Shown piece by piece: positions 1 to 6,319 of a stretch of 8,893 bases of DNA. The translations under genes and the position numbers were made by a program. The notes under the pieces were generated by a model, which saw only the letters and a program-made list of their open reading frames with translations, did no database searches and was not told where the DNA came from. Location of the stretch: contig JAZSCJ010000105.1 of the NCBI GenBank assembly GCA_045602885.1, positions 1 through 8,893 of the forward strand, read 5' to 3'. Within the stretch, counting starts at the first letter, position 1; every line of letters starts with the position of its first letter. The DNA comes from JAJPXI01 sp045602885. GTDB lineage: Bacteria > Bacillota > Clostridia > Oscillospirales > Oscillospiraceae.

Positions 1-1195
1 TGCCGTCCTCCTGGAGCAGCAGCTCCGCTGAGCGCAGTCGGCCGTTGTAGTTGTAGCCCATGGAAAAGCCGTGGGCGCCGGTATCGTGAATGACCAGCAG
101 GTCGCCGGGGACGATCTCCGGCAGCATCCGGTCCACGGCAAACTTGTCGTTGTTTTCGCACAGAGAGCCCACCACGTCGTACATATGGTCACAGGGCGCG
201 TCCTCCTTGCCCATCACGGTAATGTGATGGTAGGAGCCGTACATGGCCGGACGCATCAGATTGGCGGCACAGGCATCCACACCGATATATTCCTTATAGG
301 TGTGCTTTTCGTGCACAGCACGGGTCACCAGACAGCCGTAGGGCCCCAGCATAAAGCGGCCCAGCTCGGTAAAGATGGCCACGTCGCCCATACCGGCGGG
401 CACCAGTACTTCCTCATAGGCCTTACGCACGCCCTCGCCGATGACCATAATATCGTTGGCACTCTGCTCAGGCTTATAGGGGATACCCACGCCGCCGGAC
501 AGGTTGATAAAGCCAATGTGGCAGCCGGTCTCCTGCTTGAGCTCCACCGCCAGTTCAAACAGGATGCGGGCCAGCGCGGGATAGTAGGCGTTGGAGATGG
601 TGTTGGAGGCCAGGAAAGAATGGATGCCAAAGCGCTTGGCGCCCATGGCCTTGAGCCGGGTAAATGCCTCGGAGATCTGGGCGCGGGTCATGCCGTACTT
701 GGCCTGCCCGGGGTTGTCCATGACCTGAAAGCCCTCTTTGGAGTCGGACAGCTCAAAGGTGCCGCCCGGATTATAGCGGCAGCAAATGGTCTCGGGAATG
801 TGCCCCAGCGTCTGCTGCAGGAAATCCACATGGGTCAAATCGTCCAGATTGATGATAGCACCCAGCTTGTCCGCCAGTACAAACTCCTCGGCCGGCGTTT
901 CGTTGGAGGAAAACATGATCTCACTGCCGGAAAAACCGCAGCGATCGGACATCATCAGCTCGGTCAGAGAGGAGCAGTCGGTACCGCAGCCCTCCTCGCG
1001 CAAAATCTTCAAAATCTGGGGATTGGGTGTGGCCTTAACAGCAAAATACTCCTTAAAGCCGGGATTCCACGCAAAGGCCTGCTTGAGCTTGCGGGCGTTT
1101 TCCCGAATACCCGCCTCATCATACAGATGAAAGGGGGTGGGATACTGCGCGACGATGGATTCCAGCTGTTGCTTGGTAACAAACGGCTTCTTCAT
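1..1195 (-). CDS. lysA: Diaminopimelate decarboxylase (LysA), C-terminus cut off by window edge
   Basis: PLP enzyme (fold type III, alanine racemase-like barrel plus C-terminal beta domain) that converts meso-diaminopimelate to L-lysine, the last step of lysine synthesis, in the cytosol. The frame is open from the ATG at 1195 to the window edge, giving 398 residues; the end is not visible, and the family is usually about 415-430 aa. Visible motifs: HLYD near residues 23-26; YFAVKATPNP with the presumed PLP lysine K54; GIHSF with H192, which stacks on PLP; the phosphate-binding GGVG at 234-237; TELGR at 276-280; and CEN at 346-348, whose Cys is the expected catalytic residue contributed across the dimer. 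AAAGGAG lies 6 nt before the ATG. The sequence after the catalytic Cys (CENNDKF) differs from the common CESGD form, which suggests a divergent clostridial clade. A related decarboxylase with another substrate is possible but less likely. Confidence 0.9.
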   Translation of the reverse strand, partial: MKKPFVTKQQLESIVAQYPTPFHLYDEAGIRENARKLKQAFAWNPGFKEYFAVKATPNPQILKILREEGCGTDCSSLTELMMSDRCGFSGSEIMFSSNETPAEEFVLADKLGAIINLDDLTHVDFLQQTLGHIPETICCRYNPGGTFELSDSKEGFQVMDNPGQAKYGMTRAQISEAFTRLKAMGAKRFGIHSFLASNTISNAYYPALARILFELAVELKQETGCHIGFINLSGGVGIPYKPEQSANDIMVIGEGVRKAYEEVLVPAGMGDVAIFTELGRFMLGPYGCLVTRAVHEKHTYKEYIGVDACAANLMRPAMYGSYHHITVMGKEDAPCDHMYDVVGSLCENNDKFAVDRMLPEIVPGDLLVIHDTGAHGFSMGYNYNGRLRSAELLLQEDG

Positions 1196-1210
1196 AGCGA
1201 TGCTCCTTTG

Positions 1211-1228
1211 TCCCGGCATGGCCCGGGA
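1211..1228. repeat. Short hairpin directly before the lysA ribosome binding site
   Basis: A perfect 6-bp inverted repeat, TCCCGG / CCGGGA, with the 6-nt loop CATGGC. In the lysA transcript it would fold just upstream of the AAAGGAG Shine-Dalgarno at about 1202-1208, with only about 2 nt between. On the minus strand it is preceded by an A-rich stretch. It could stabilise the leader or tune ribosome access. It is too small for a lysine riboswitch or T-box, and the roughly 60-nt leader has no room for one. Confidence 0.4.
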
Positions 1229-1261
1229 AAGCTTTTTTGTGTTAAAGTGCAGTCTGTTCTT

Positions 1262-1290
1262 AGTTTAGCTCCAACCGAAAAAAATGTCAA
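1262..1290 (-). promoter_or_regulatory. Vegetative promoter of lysA
   Basis: On the minus strand, a perfect -35 TTGACA (1285-1290) is followed after exactly 17 bp by TAAACT (1262-1267). Transcription should start near 1255, giving a leader of about 60 nt to the lysA ATG at 1195. Placement, spacing and the perfect -35 make this a convincing sigma-A type promoter. Confidence 0.75.
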
Positions 1291-1371
1291 TGTGTGGAAC
1301 CTGAGAGAAGCTTCTGCAATTCTTTCCCACATCCGTAAAAATTCCACAAAAGGCGTGATTGAACCAACCGC

Positions 1372-1403
1372 AAACCGGAGAAACGACAGCATTCCTCCGG
1401 TTT
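1372..1403 (+). terminator. Terminator-like hairpin just upstream of the znuA promoter
   Basis: Perfect 9-bp inverted repeat AAACCGGAG (1372-1380) / CTCCGGTTT (1395-1403) with a 14-nt loop, followed on the plus strand by a T-rich tract (TTTTGTTTTA up to 1410). The form is that of a rho-independent terminator for plus-strand transcription, and it ends only 3 nt before the -35 of the znuA promoter. No plus-strand gene lies upstream inside the window, so it may insulate the znu operon from antisense or spurious transcription, end an unrecognised small RNA, or be an operator dyad. The long loop makes it weaker than the other terminators here. Confidence 0.45.
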
Positions 1404-1406
1404 TGT

Positions 1407-1435
1407 TTTACAAAACTTCTTCCGAGGGGTATAAT
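1407..1435 (+). promoter_or_regulatory. Vegetative promoter of the znuACB operon
   Basis: TTTACA (1407-1412), then 17 bp, then a perfect TATAAT (1430-1435). The start of transcription should be near 1442, about 26 nt before the znuA ATG. An 8-bp inverted repeat, TTTACAAA (1407-1414) and TTTGTAAA (1435-1442), covers the -35 and the start region, and GTTTTACAAAAC (1405-1416) is itself a near-palindrome. Either could be bound by a zinc-responsive repressor of the Fur/Zur family. This is inference: I do not see the Bacillus subtilis-type Zur box. Confidence 0.75.
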
Positions 1436-1467
1436 TTGTAAATACCAACCCTCGCCGGAGGTGACCT

Positions 1468-2382
1468 ATGAAAAAACTGCTTTTGATCTGTTTGATGCTG
1501 TGCTTCCTCTGCGCCGGATGCTCTACCCCGACCACGCAGGAGGAGGACACGCTTACCATATTGGCCACGACCTACCCGGTCTATCTGTTCACCACGGCCG
1601 TGACCGAGGGCGTGGACGGCATTACCGTCACCCGCCTGATCACCGAGGATGTATCTTGTCTGCACGACTACACCTTGACCGTCAAGGACATGAAAGCCAT
1701 TGAGAAGGCCGATGTCATCGTCATGAACGGCGTAGGCTTTGAGTCCTTCATGACAGACGCGCTGCGTCACAGCGACGCTCCCGTCATCGACTGCTCGACC
1801 GGACTGGAGCTGCTGGAGGCCTGCCATTCCCATGGCGATTCCCATGACGGTCACGTCCACGCACACGATCCGCATATTTGGCTGTCCCCTTACAATGCCA
1901 AGGTCATGCTCCATACCATCGCCTCGGAATTGGGTCGGATTTGCCCGCAGTCGATGCACCATGCCTTCGACACCGCCTGCCAGACAACCTGCGAAAAACT
2001 GGACGATGCCTGCCAGCGCTGGGAGCACCAACTGCAAGCCTTGCCACAATCGCAATTGATCCCTTTCCATGACGGATTTCGATACTTTGCCGCCGCCTTT
2101 GACCTGACCCTTTTGAAATCCATCGAGGAGGATGCCGGCAGCGAAGCCAGCGCCGCTGAAATTAAGGAAATGGTTGCCTTGATCGAGCAAAACAACATTT
2201 CCGCCATCTTCATGGAGAAAAACGGCTCGGATGCCACCGCAAAAACCATCGCCCGGGAGACCGGCGTGAAAGTGTACGCCCTGGATATGATCATGAGCGG
2301 CGATGGCAGCGGCATCCAGCCCTATTTGGACGCCATGAGCGCCAATTTGGATACCGTAACCGACGCACTGGGAGGAGGGTGA
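1468..2382 (+). CDS. znuA: Zinc (or manganese) ABC transporter substrate-binding lipoprotein
   Basis: Cluster A-I solute-binding protein that captures Zn(II), or possibly Mn(II), outside the membrane and hands it to the permease. The 304 residues begin with a lysine-plus-hydrophobic signal peptide ending in a lipobox, LCAGC, so C18 should be lipidated and anchored to the membrane. Expected metal ligands are H66 (in CLHDYTLT), H136 (in DPHIWLSP), H201 (in PFHDGF) and a C-terminal acidic residue, D273 or D279. A His/Asp-rich loop, about residues 120-136, precedes the second ligand; this favours zinc over manganese, as such loops are typical of ZnuA. GGAGGTGA lies 3 nt before the ATG. The stop overlaps the GGAGG leader of the ATPase gene, so the three znu genes form one operon. 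Confidence 0.93.
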   Translation: MKKLLLICLMLCFLCAGCSTPTTQEEDTLTILATTYPVYLFTTAVTEGVDGITVTRLITEDVSCLHDYTLTVKDMKAIEKADVIVMNGVGFESFMTDALRHSDAPVIDCSTGLELLEACHSHGDSHDGHVHAHDPHIWLSPYNAKVMLHTIASELGRICPQSMHHAFDTACQTTCEKLDDACQRWEHQLQALPQSQLIPFHDGFRYFAAAFDLTLLKSIEEDAGSEASAAEIKEMVALIEQNNISAIFMEKNGSDATAKTIARETGVKVYALDMIMSGDGSGIQPYLDAMSANLDTVTDALGGG

Positions 2383-2384
2383 AT

Positions 2385-3170
2385 ATGGCTCATAAAAACC
2401 ACGGCAGCGCCTGTGACTGCGGCTGTGGCGGCTGTCACGACGCCTGCTGCCTGCGCATCACCGGTCTTGGTGTCGATCTGGACACCGACCACATTCTGCA
2501 CGATGTGGATCTGCACATCCATTGCGGCGAGATCGTCGCCCTGATCGGCCCCAATGGTGCCGGAAAATCCACGCTTTTCAAGGCCATTCTGGGCCAGATC
2601 CCGGCCACCCGCGGCTCCATCCAATTTGAAACGGCCGGCGGCCAGCGCACACGCCCTCTGGTGGGCTATGTGCCCCAAAGCCCTGCCTTTGACCGGGGTG
2701 ACCCGGTCAGCGTGCTGGATCTGTTTGTATCAGCGATTTCCCGATGGCCGGTCTTTCTCCCTGTTCCCCGTTGGCTCCGACAGCGTGTGGAAGCCTGCCT
2801 GCGGCGCGTTCATGCCGAAGCGCTGATCGATCGCCGGGTGGGCGCTCTTTCGGGCGGTGAGCTGCAGCGGGTGCTGCTGGCCATGGCCTTGGAACCGCTG
2901 CCCCACATTCTCATTCTGGACGAGCCCTTGTCCGGCGTGGATATTGAGGGCGAAAAGCAGCTTTTGTCCATGCTCAACCAGATCCGCCACGATTACGATT
3001 TGTCCATCCTTCTTTCTACCCACGATTTTACCACGCTGGAATATTTTGCCGATAAGATCATCCTGCTGAAAGAGACCGTTTTGAAGGCCGGCGCTCCCCG
3101 GGAAGTTCTGACTTGCCCCGAGTTTAAGTCCATCTTCCATCTGTCGGACCGAAAGGGGGATGCCACATGA
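2385..3170 (+). CDS. znuC: Zinc ABC transporter ATP-binding protein with Cys/His-rich N-terminal tail
   Basis: ATPase that powers the zinc importer at the inner face of the membrane. 261 aa from the ATG at 2385. An in-frame GTG at 2379 touches the Shine-Dalgarno GGAGGAGG (2371-2378), while the ATG at 2385 is 6 nt behind it, so the ATG is preferred. All ABC motifs are intact: Walker A GPNGAGKST at 55-63 (K61), Q-loop Q98, signature LSGGE at 155-159, Walker B ILILDEP with D179/E180, and H-loop H213 in STHD. Before the core lies an unusual tail, residues 3-22, with two His, then CDCGCGGC, H18 and two more Cys, which looks able to bind metal. It starts 2 nt after the znuA stop and its stop codon overlaps the permease start (ATGA). 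Zinc specificity is inferred from ZnuA and the tail. Confidence 0.92.
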   Translation: MAHKNHGSACDCGCGGCHDACCLRITGLGVDLDTDHILHDVDLHIHCGEIVALIGPNGAGKSTLFKAILGQIPATRGSIQFETAGGQRTRPLVGYVPQSPAFDRGDPVSVLDLFVSAISRWPVFLPVPRWLRQRVEACLRRVHAEALIDRRVGALSGGELQRVLLAMALEPLPHILILDEPLSGVDIEGEKQLLSMLNQIRHDYDLSILLSTHDFTTLEYFADKIILLKETVLKAGAPREVLTCPEFKSIFHLSDRKGDAT

Positions 3171-4018
3171 ATTTTTGGTACACGCTGATCGATCTGCTGC
3201 CCTTTGAATGGGCCGAGCCGGGCAGTATGTTCTTTATGAAAAACGCCCTGCTGGCCGTGCTGGTCATCTCCCCGCTGTTTGGTCTGCTGTCCACCATGGT
3301 GGTGGAGCACAAAATGTCCTTCTTTTCCGATGCGTTGGGCCATTCCGCCTTTACCGGCATGGCCATTGGCACCTTGGTGGGCGCGGTGATCGATCCCATG
3401 TGGTGTGCCGTGCTCTTTGCGCTGCTGTTCTCGCTGCTTTTTACCTGGGTGCGGCAGCGTGCCAATCTGGCCAGCGACACCATCCTTGGCGTCTTTTCCT
3501 CCACTGCCGTGGCGCTGGGCATCTTTATCGCCACACTGGGCGGCGGCAGCTTTACCAAGTTCAACGCCTTGCTGATCGGCGACATTCTCAGCGTAGAGCC
3601 GGGCAAAATCGGTCTGCTGGCCATCATTTTGCTGCTGGTGATCCTGCTTTGGGTGAGCTGCTTTAACCGTCTGATGCTCTCCTCGGTTCACCCTGCGCTG
3701 GCCGACAGCCGCGGCATTCAGGTCTTCTGGATGGAGGCTTTGTTCAGCGCCGCCATTGCCGTGGTGGTCACCCTTTCCATGACCTGGGTGGGACTTTTGG
3801 TGATCAACTCCCTGCTGGTACTGCCCGGCGCCGCCGGACGCAATCTGGCTCGCAATATGCGCCAATTCCACCTGTTTTCCCTGCTTTTTGCCATTGTGGC
3901 CGGTATCGGCGGCTTGATGCTTTCCTACTATCTGGGCGCCTCGGCCGGCGCTTCCATCACCCTCTGTCTGGCCCTTTTGTTTGCCCTTTCTTTCCTGCTG
4001 CGAAATCTTCGCGCCTAA
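3167..4018 (+). CDS. znuB: Zinc ABC transporter permease (ABC-3 family)
   Basis: Membrane subunit of the zinc importer, 283 aa, made of about eight hydrophobic segments, as usual for the ABC-3 family. Characteristic stretches are the early DALGHSAFTGMAIG motif (about residues 55-68), the LLIGDILSV region near 136-144, and the GLLVINSLLVLPGAAGRNLA region near 208-227, where these permeases contact the ATPase and line the path. The ATG at 3167 overlaps the TGA of the ATPase gene by 4 bp, so translation is probably coupled. It is the last gene of the operon: a strong hairpin terminator begins 8 bp after the stop. Zinc rather than manganese is inferred from the His-rich loop of the binding protein. 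Confidence 0.93.
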   Translation: MNFWYTLIDLLPFEWAEPGSMFFMKNALLAVLVISPLFGLLSTMVVEHKMSFFSDALGHSAFTGMAIGTLVGAVIDPMWCAVLFALLFSLLFTWVRQRANLASDTILGVFSSTAVALGIFIATLGGGSFTKFNALLIGDILSVEPGKIGLLAIILLLVILLWVSCFNRLMLSSVHPALADSRGIQVFWMEALFSAAIAVVVTLSMTWVGLLVINSLLVLPGAAGRNLARNMRQFHLFSLLFAIVAGIGGLMLSYYLGASAGASITLCLALLFALSFLLRNLRA

Positions 4019-4025
4019 GCACAAT

Positions 4026-4064
4026 AAAAAAACGGTACGACCGATTCGGTCGTACCGTTTTTTT
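4026..4064. terminator. Perfect bidirectional terminator between znuB and the CD1247-type gene
   Basis: Arms of 18 nt (4026-4043 and 4047-4064) pair perfectly around the 3-nt loop ATT: seven A and an 11-bp core, CGGTACGACCG, answered by CGGTCGTACCG and seven T. The A and T runs make it work in both directions, ending the znu operon on the plus strand and the yqeG-to-CD1247 operon on the minus strand. It lies 8 bp after znuB and 11 bp after the end of the convergent gene. Confidence 0.93.
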
Positions 4065-4074
4065 ACGTTAGAGA

Positions 4075-4503
4075 TCAATCCTCGTCGTGATCGTGGCAGC
4101 CGCAGCCGCACTCCTCATCCGACAGATCAATGGCAAACTTATCGTTGCAGTTGGGGCACTGAATGAATCCGGCCTCCAGTACATCGGCGTCGATGACCAG
4201 ATCTTCCTCGCAGTTGGGGCAGGCGACCTCAAAGAAGTCATCCTCGTCACAGCAGCAGTCGTCGTCATCGCAGCAATCCTCGTCGAAGAGTTCTTCCTCC
4301 ACGACCTCCAGATCATCGGAAACGGCCTCGATCTCCTCGGCCAGAACTTCGATATCGCCCTCGATGTCCTCCAGGTTCAGGCTGACTTCACCCAGCACAT
4401 CGATGATCGCGCCGATCAGCTTGGCTTCCTTGGACTGCTCGGTGTCCAGAGCCATACCGTCAAACATGCCCTTAATGTAGGCAACCTTCTCAGAAACAGT
4501 CAT
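4075..4503 (-). CDS. CD1247 N-terminal domain-type protein with Cys/Asp cluster and zinc ribbon
   Basis: 142 aa, function unknown. Residues 1-45 (MTVSEKVAYIKGMFDG onward) resemble the small domain that I recall being named after Clostridioides difficile CD1247, widespread in Clostridia and often next to efp. Residues about 44-75 are acidic and likely helical. They are followed by DCCDDDDCCCDEDD (76-89), a zinc ribbon with two CPNC knuckles (C95/C98 and C116/C119), and a tail with CGCGCHDHD (132-140). The whole protein is strongly acidic. There is no signal peptide or membrane segment, so it should be cytosolic. The ATG at 4503 lies 9 nt after AGGAG; an in-frame TTG at 4509 would be only 3 nt away and is less likely. 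It is the last gene of the efp operon. Zinc storage or regulation is only a guess. Confidence 0.8.
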   Translation of the reverse strand: MTVSEKVAYIKGMFDGMALDTEQSKEAKLIGAIIDVLGEVSLNLEDIEGDIEVLAEEIEAVSDDLEVVEEELFDEDCCDDDDCCCDEDDFFEVACPNCEEDLVIDADVLEAGFIQCPNCNDKFAIDLSDEECGCGCHDHDED

Positions 4504-4568
4504 GGTCAATCTCTCCTTACTTCAATGTTGGTGGTAACGCTTACCGTACTGCACCGCTTGCCGCAAAG

Positions 4569-5138
4569 TTAAGCCTTGCAGCGCTCCAGATACTCGCTGG
4601 TACGGGTGTCGATGCGGATCTTGTCACCGATGTTGATGAACAGGGGAACCTTGATCTCAGCGCCGGTCTCCAGAGTAGCGGGCTTGGTCACGTTGGTGGC
4701 GGTGTCGCCCTTGAAACCGGGGTCGGTCTCGGTCACTTCCAGATCCACGAAGGTGGGGGGCTCAACGCAGAATATCTTGCCCTTGTAGCTGTGGATCTTG
4801 CAGACCATGTTCTCCTTGACGAAACGGAAGTTGTCGTCCAGCAGCTCAGCGCCGATGGGGATCAGCTCATAGGTCTCGCCGTCCATGAAGTAGTACAGAT
4901 CGCCGTCGTTGTAGCTGTACTCCATGTCCTTGCGCTCAACGTAAGCCTGCTCGAACTTGGCGGTGGGGTTGAAGGAAGTTTCGGTCACGCCGCCGGTGAT
5001 GACATTCTTCATCTTGGTGCGCACAAAAGCGGCGCCCTTACCGGGCTTGACGTGCTGGAACTCGACGACCTGCATGACCTGGCCGTCCATCTCAAAGGTA
5101 ACACCGTTACGGAAATCGCTGGCAGTAATTGTAGCCAT
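4569..5138 (-). CDS. efp: Translation elongation factor P
   Basis: EF-P binds stalled ribosomes between the P and E sites and helps form peptide bonds at polyproline stretches. 189 aa, in line with the usual 185-190. The N-terminal KOW-like domain carries the loop VKPGKGAAF, with K34 at the tip where other bacteria modify Lys or Arg. The two OB domains follow, ending in DTRTSEYLERCKA, close to the family signature DTRTGEYLER. The ATG at 5138 is 9 nt behind GGAGG (5148-5152). An upstream in-frame ATG at 5147 abuts the Shine-Dalgarno and would add only three residues, so it is not preferred. It lies 78 bp after the M24 peptidase gene with its own promoter, and 65 bp before the CD1247-type gene. 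No epmA/epmB or ymfI-like modification gene is visible here. Confidence 0.97.
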   Translation of the reverse strand: MATITASDFRNGVTFEMDGQVMQVVEFQHVKPGKGAAFVRTKMKNVITGGVTETSFNPTAKFEQAYVERKDMEYSYNDGDLYYFMDGETYELIPIGAELLDDNFRFVKENMVCKIHSYKGKIFCVEPPTFVDLEVTETDPGFKGDTATNVTKPATLETGAEIKVPLFINIGDKIRIDTRTSEYLERCKA

Positions 5139-5180
5139 TTTATTCATCCTCCATACTTGGTAACATAATTTAGCAGTATG

Positions 5181-5209
5181 ATTTTACCTTATTATTCCCC
5201 TGTTTGCAA
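5181..5209 (-). promoter_or_regulatory. Internal promoter in front of efp
   Basis: On the minus strand, TTGCAA (5204-5209), a 17-bp spacer and TAAAAT (5181-5186) form a good sigma-A type promoter in the gap between the M24 peptidase gene and efp. Transcription should start near 5174, about 36 nt before the efp ATG. This would allow efp and the CD1247-type gene to be expressed above the level of the upstream operon genes. Confidence 0.65.
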
Positions 5210-5216
5210 GGGCTTT

Positions 5217-6281
5217 TCACAGAATAATCAGTTCTTTCGGATATTTGGTCAGGTTCTCGCACCCATCTTCGGTCAAGACCACCACATCTTCGATGCGCAC
5301 GCCAAATTTTCCGGGCAGATAGATGCCCGGCTCGGCCGAAACCACCGCCCCCACCGGCATGGGCTTATCGTTGGAGGCGCTGAAGTTGGGGTTTTCGTGG
5401 ATCTCAAGCCCCAGGCTGTGGCCAAAGGAATGGCCGAAGTACTCTCCGTATCCGGCCTGCTCGATCACAGCGCGAGCCGCACCATCCACCTGCTTTCCGG
5501 TTACGCCGCCCCGGGCGGCGGCAAGGCCGGCCAGCTGGGCACGCAGCACGGTATCGTACACCGCACGCATCTCCTCGGTGGGCTGACCCACGGCAAAGGT
5601 GCGTGTGGTGTCCGAGCAATAGCCATCCACCACGCAGCCAAAGTCAATGGTCACAAAGTCGCCATTCTGGATCTTGCGCTGCCCGGGCACGGCATGGGGT
5701 TTGCTGCTGTTTGGACCCGACGCGACAATGGTATCAAAGCTGGCTTTCTCCGCACCCAGACGAACCATGTTGTACTCCAACAGGGCGGCGATCTCCTTCT
5801 CGCTCACGCCGGGCTTGATGCTGGGAATGGTTTGCTCCAGCGCCTGCTCGGCCACCGCTTGTGCCTTACGCATGGCGGCCAGCTCGCGCGCGTCCTTGGC
5901 CGCGCGCAGCTGCTCCAGCAGAACCGATGCCGGTTTTAACTGCGCCGACAGTGCCTCGCTCCACAGCCGGTGGGCAGCCACCGTCATGTAATTTTCTTCA
6001 AAGCCGATGCACTTGTAGCCGTGCTCCCGCGCCAGACGCTCGATGGTGGCGCGGTAATTGCGCCCTGCGTCGGGCAAAAGCACATGATCGGCCTGCACCT
6101 GCTGCTGCGCGGCCTCAATGTAGCGCGGGTCGGTAAAGTACCAACTCTCGTTTGCCGTAACCAGAACAACGCCCTCGCCGTGAAAGTCCACGGCGTAGAA
6201 CTCCCCCGGCTGGCTGGTGATCAGCATGGCATCCAGCCCGTACTCCGGCAGTTCGGCCGCTATTTTTTCCAAATGATTCAT
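5217..6281 (-). CDS. Xaa-Pro aminopeptidase (M24B, aminopeptidase P family; YqhT-like)
   Basis: Dinuclear metallopeptidase, cytosolic, expected to remove an N-terminal residue before proline. 354 aa, the usual length of the short YqhT/YpdF-type enzymes. The N-terminal creatinase-like domain spans about 1-130; the pita-bread catalytic domain spans about 135-354. All five metal ligands are present: D213 (in TIDFG), D224 (in SDTTRT), H288 (in GHSFGHSLG), E317 (in SAEPGIY) and E331 (in RIEDV). The start at 6281 is preceded by AAAGGG about 10 nt upstream. The pairing with efp directly downstream is the known Bacillus order yqhT-efp and supports orthology. The link is suggestive, as one enzyme frees N-terminal residues before proline and the other factor aids proline synthesis, but a functional tie is not shown by the sequence. 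Confidence 0.93.
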   Translation of the reverse strand: MNHLEKIAAELPEYGLDAMLITSQPGEFYAVDFHGEGVVLVTANESWYFTDPRYIEAAQQQVQADHVLLPDAGRNYRATIERLAREHGYKCIGFEENYMTVAAHRLWSEALSAQLKPASVLLEQLRAAKDARELAAMRKAQAVAEQALEQTIPSIKPGVSEKEIAALLEYNMVRLGAEKASFDTIVASGPNSSKPHAVPGQRKIQNGDFVTIDFGCVVDGYCSDTTRTFAVGQPTEEMRAVYDTVLRAQLAGLAAARGGVTGKQVDGAARAVIEQAGYGEYFGHSFGHSLGLEIHENPNFSASNDKPMPVGAVVSAEPGIYLPGKFGVRIEDVVVLTEDGCENLTKYPKELIIL

Positions 6282-6319
6282 CGTGGAACACCCTTTCTTT
6301 CCTTGGTTCAGACCGGGTT

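Noticed and set aside
1196..1255. Lysine riboswitch or T-box upstream of lysA
   Set aside because: The predicted leader is only about 60 nt and has one 6-bp hairpin; these elements need well over 150 nt.
1306..1315. Palindrome AGAAGCTTCT between the lysA and znuA promoters
   Set aside because: Ten bases only, not placed over a promoter element; likely chance.
71..1441. A 456-codon plus-strand reading frame opposite lysA
   Set aside because: It is the antisense shadow of lysA, with a Gly/His/Gln-rich composition and no recognisable family; the minus-strand frame has all LysA motifs.
1408..2190. A 260-codon minus-strand reading frame opposite znuA
   Set aside because: Antisense shadow of a clear substrate-binding lipoprotein; no ribosome binding site or family resemblance.
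2993..4111. A 372-codon minus-strand reading frame rich in Gln, Lys, Gly and His
   Set aside because: It lies opposite znuB and the end of znuC, crosses the bidirectional terminator, and its composition is what a hydrophobic membrane gene gives in antisense.
4504..4568. Possible promoter or attenuator between efp and the CD1247-type gene
   Set aside because: Only a 5-bp hairpin (GGTAA/TTACC, 4533-4545) and no convincing -35/-10 pair; simple co-transcription explains the gap.
5178..5939. A 253-codon plus-strand reading frame opposite the M24 peptidase gene
   Set aside because: Shadow frame; the minus strand carries all five metal ligands of the peptidase.
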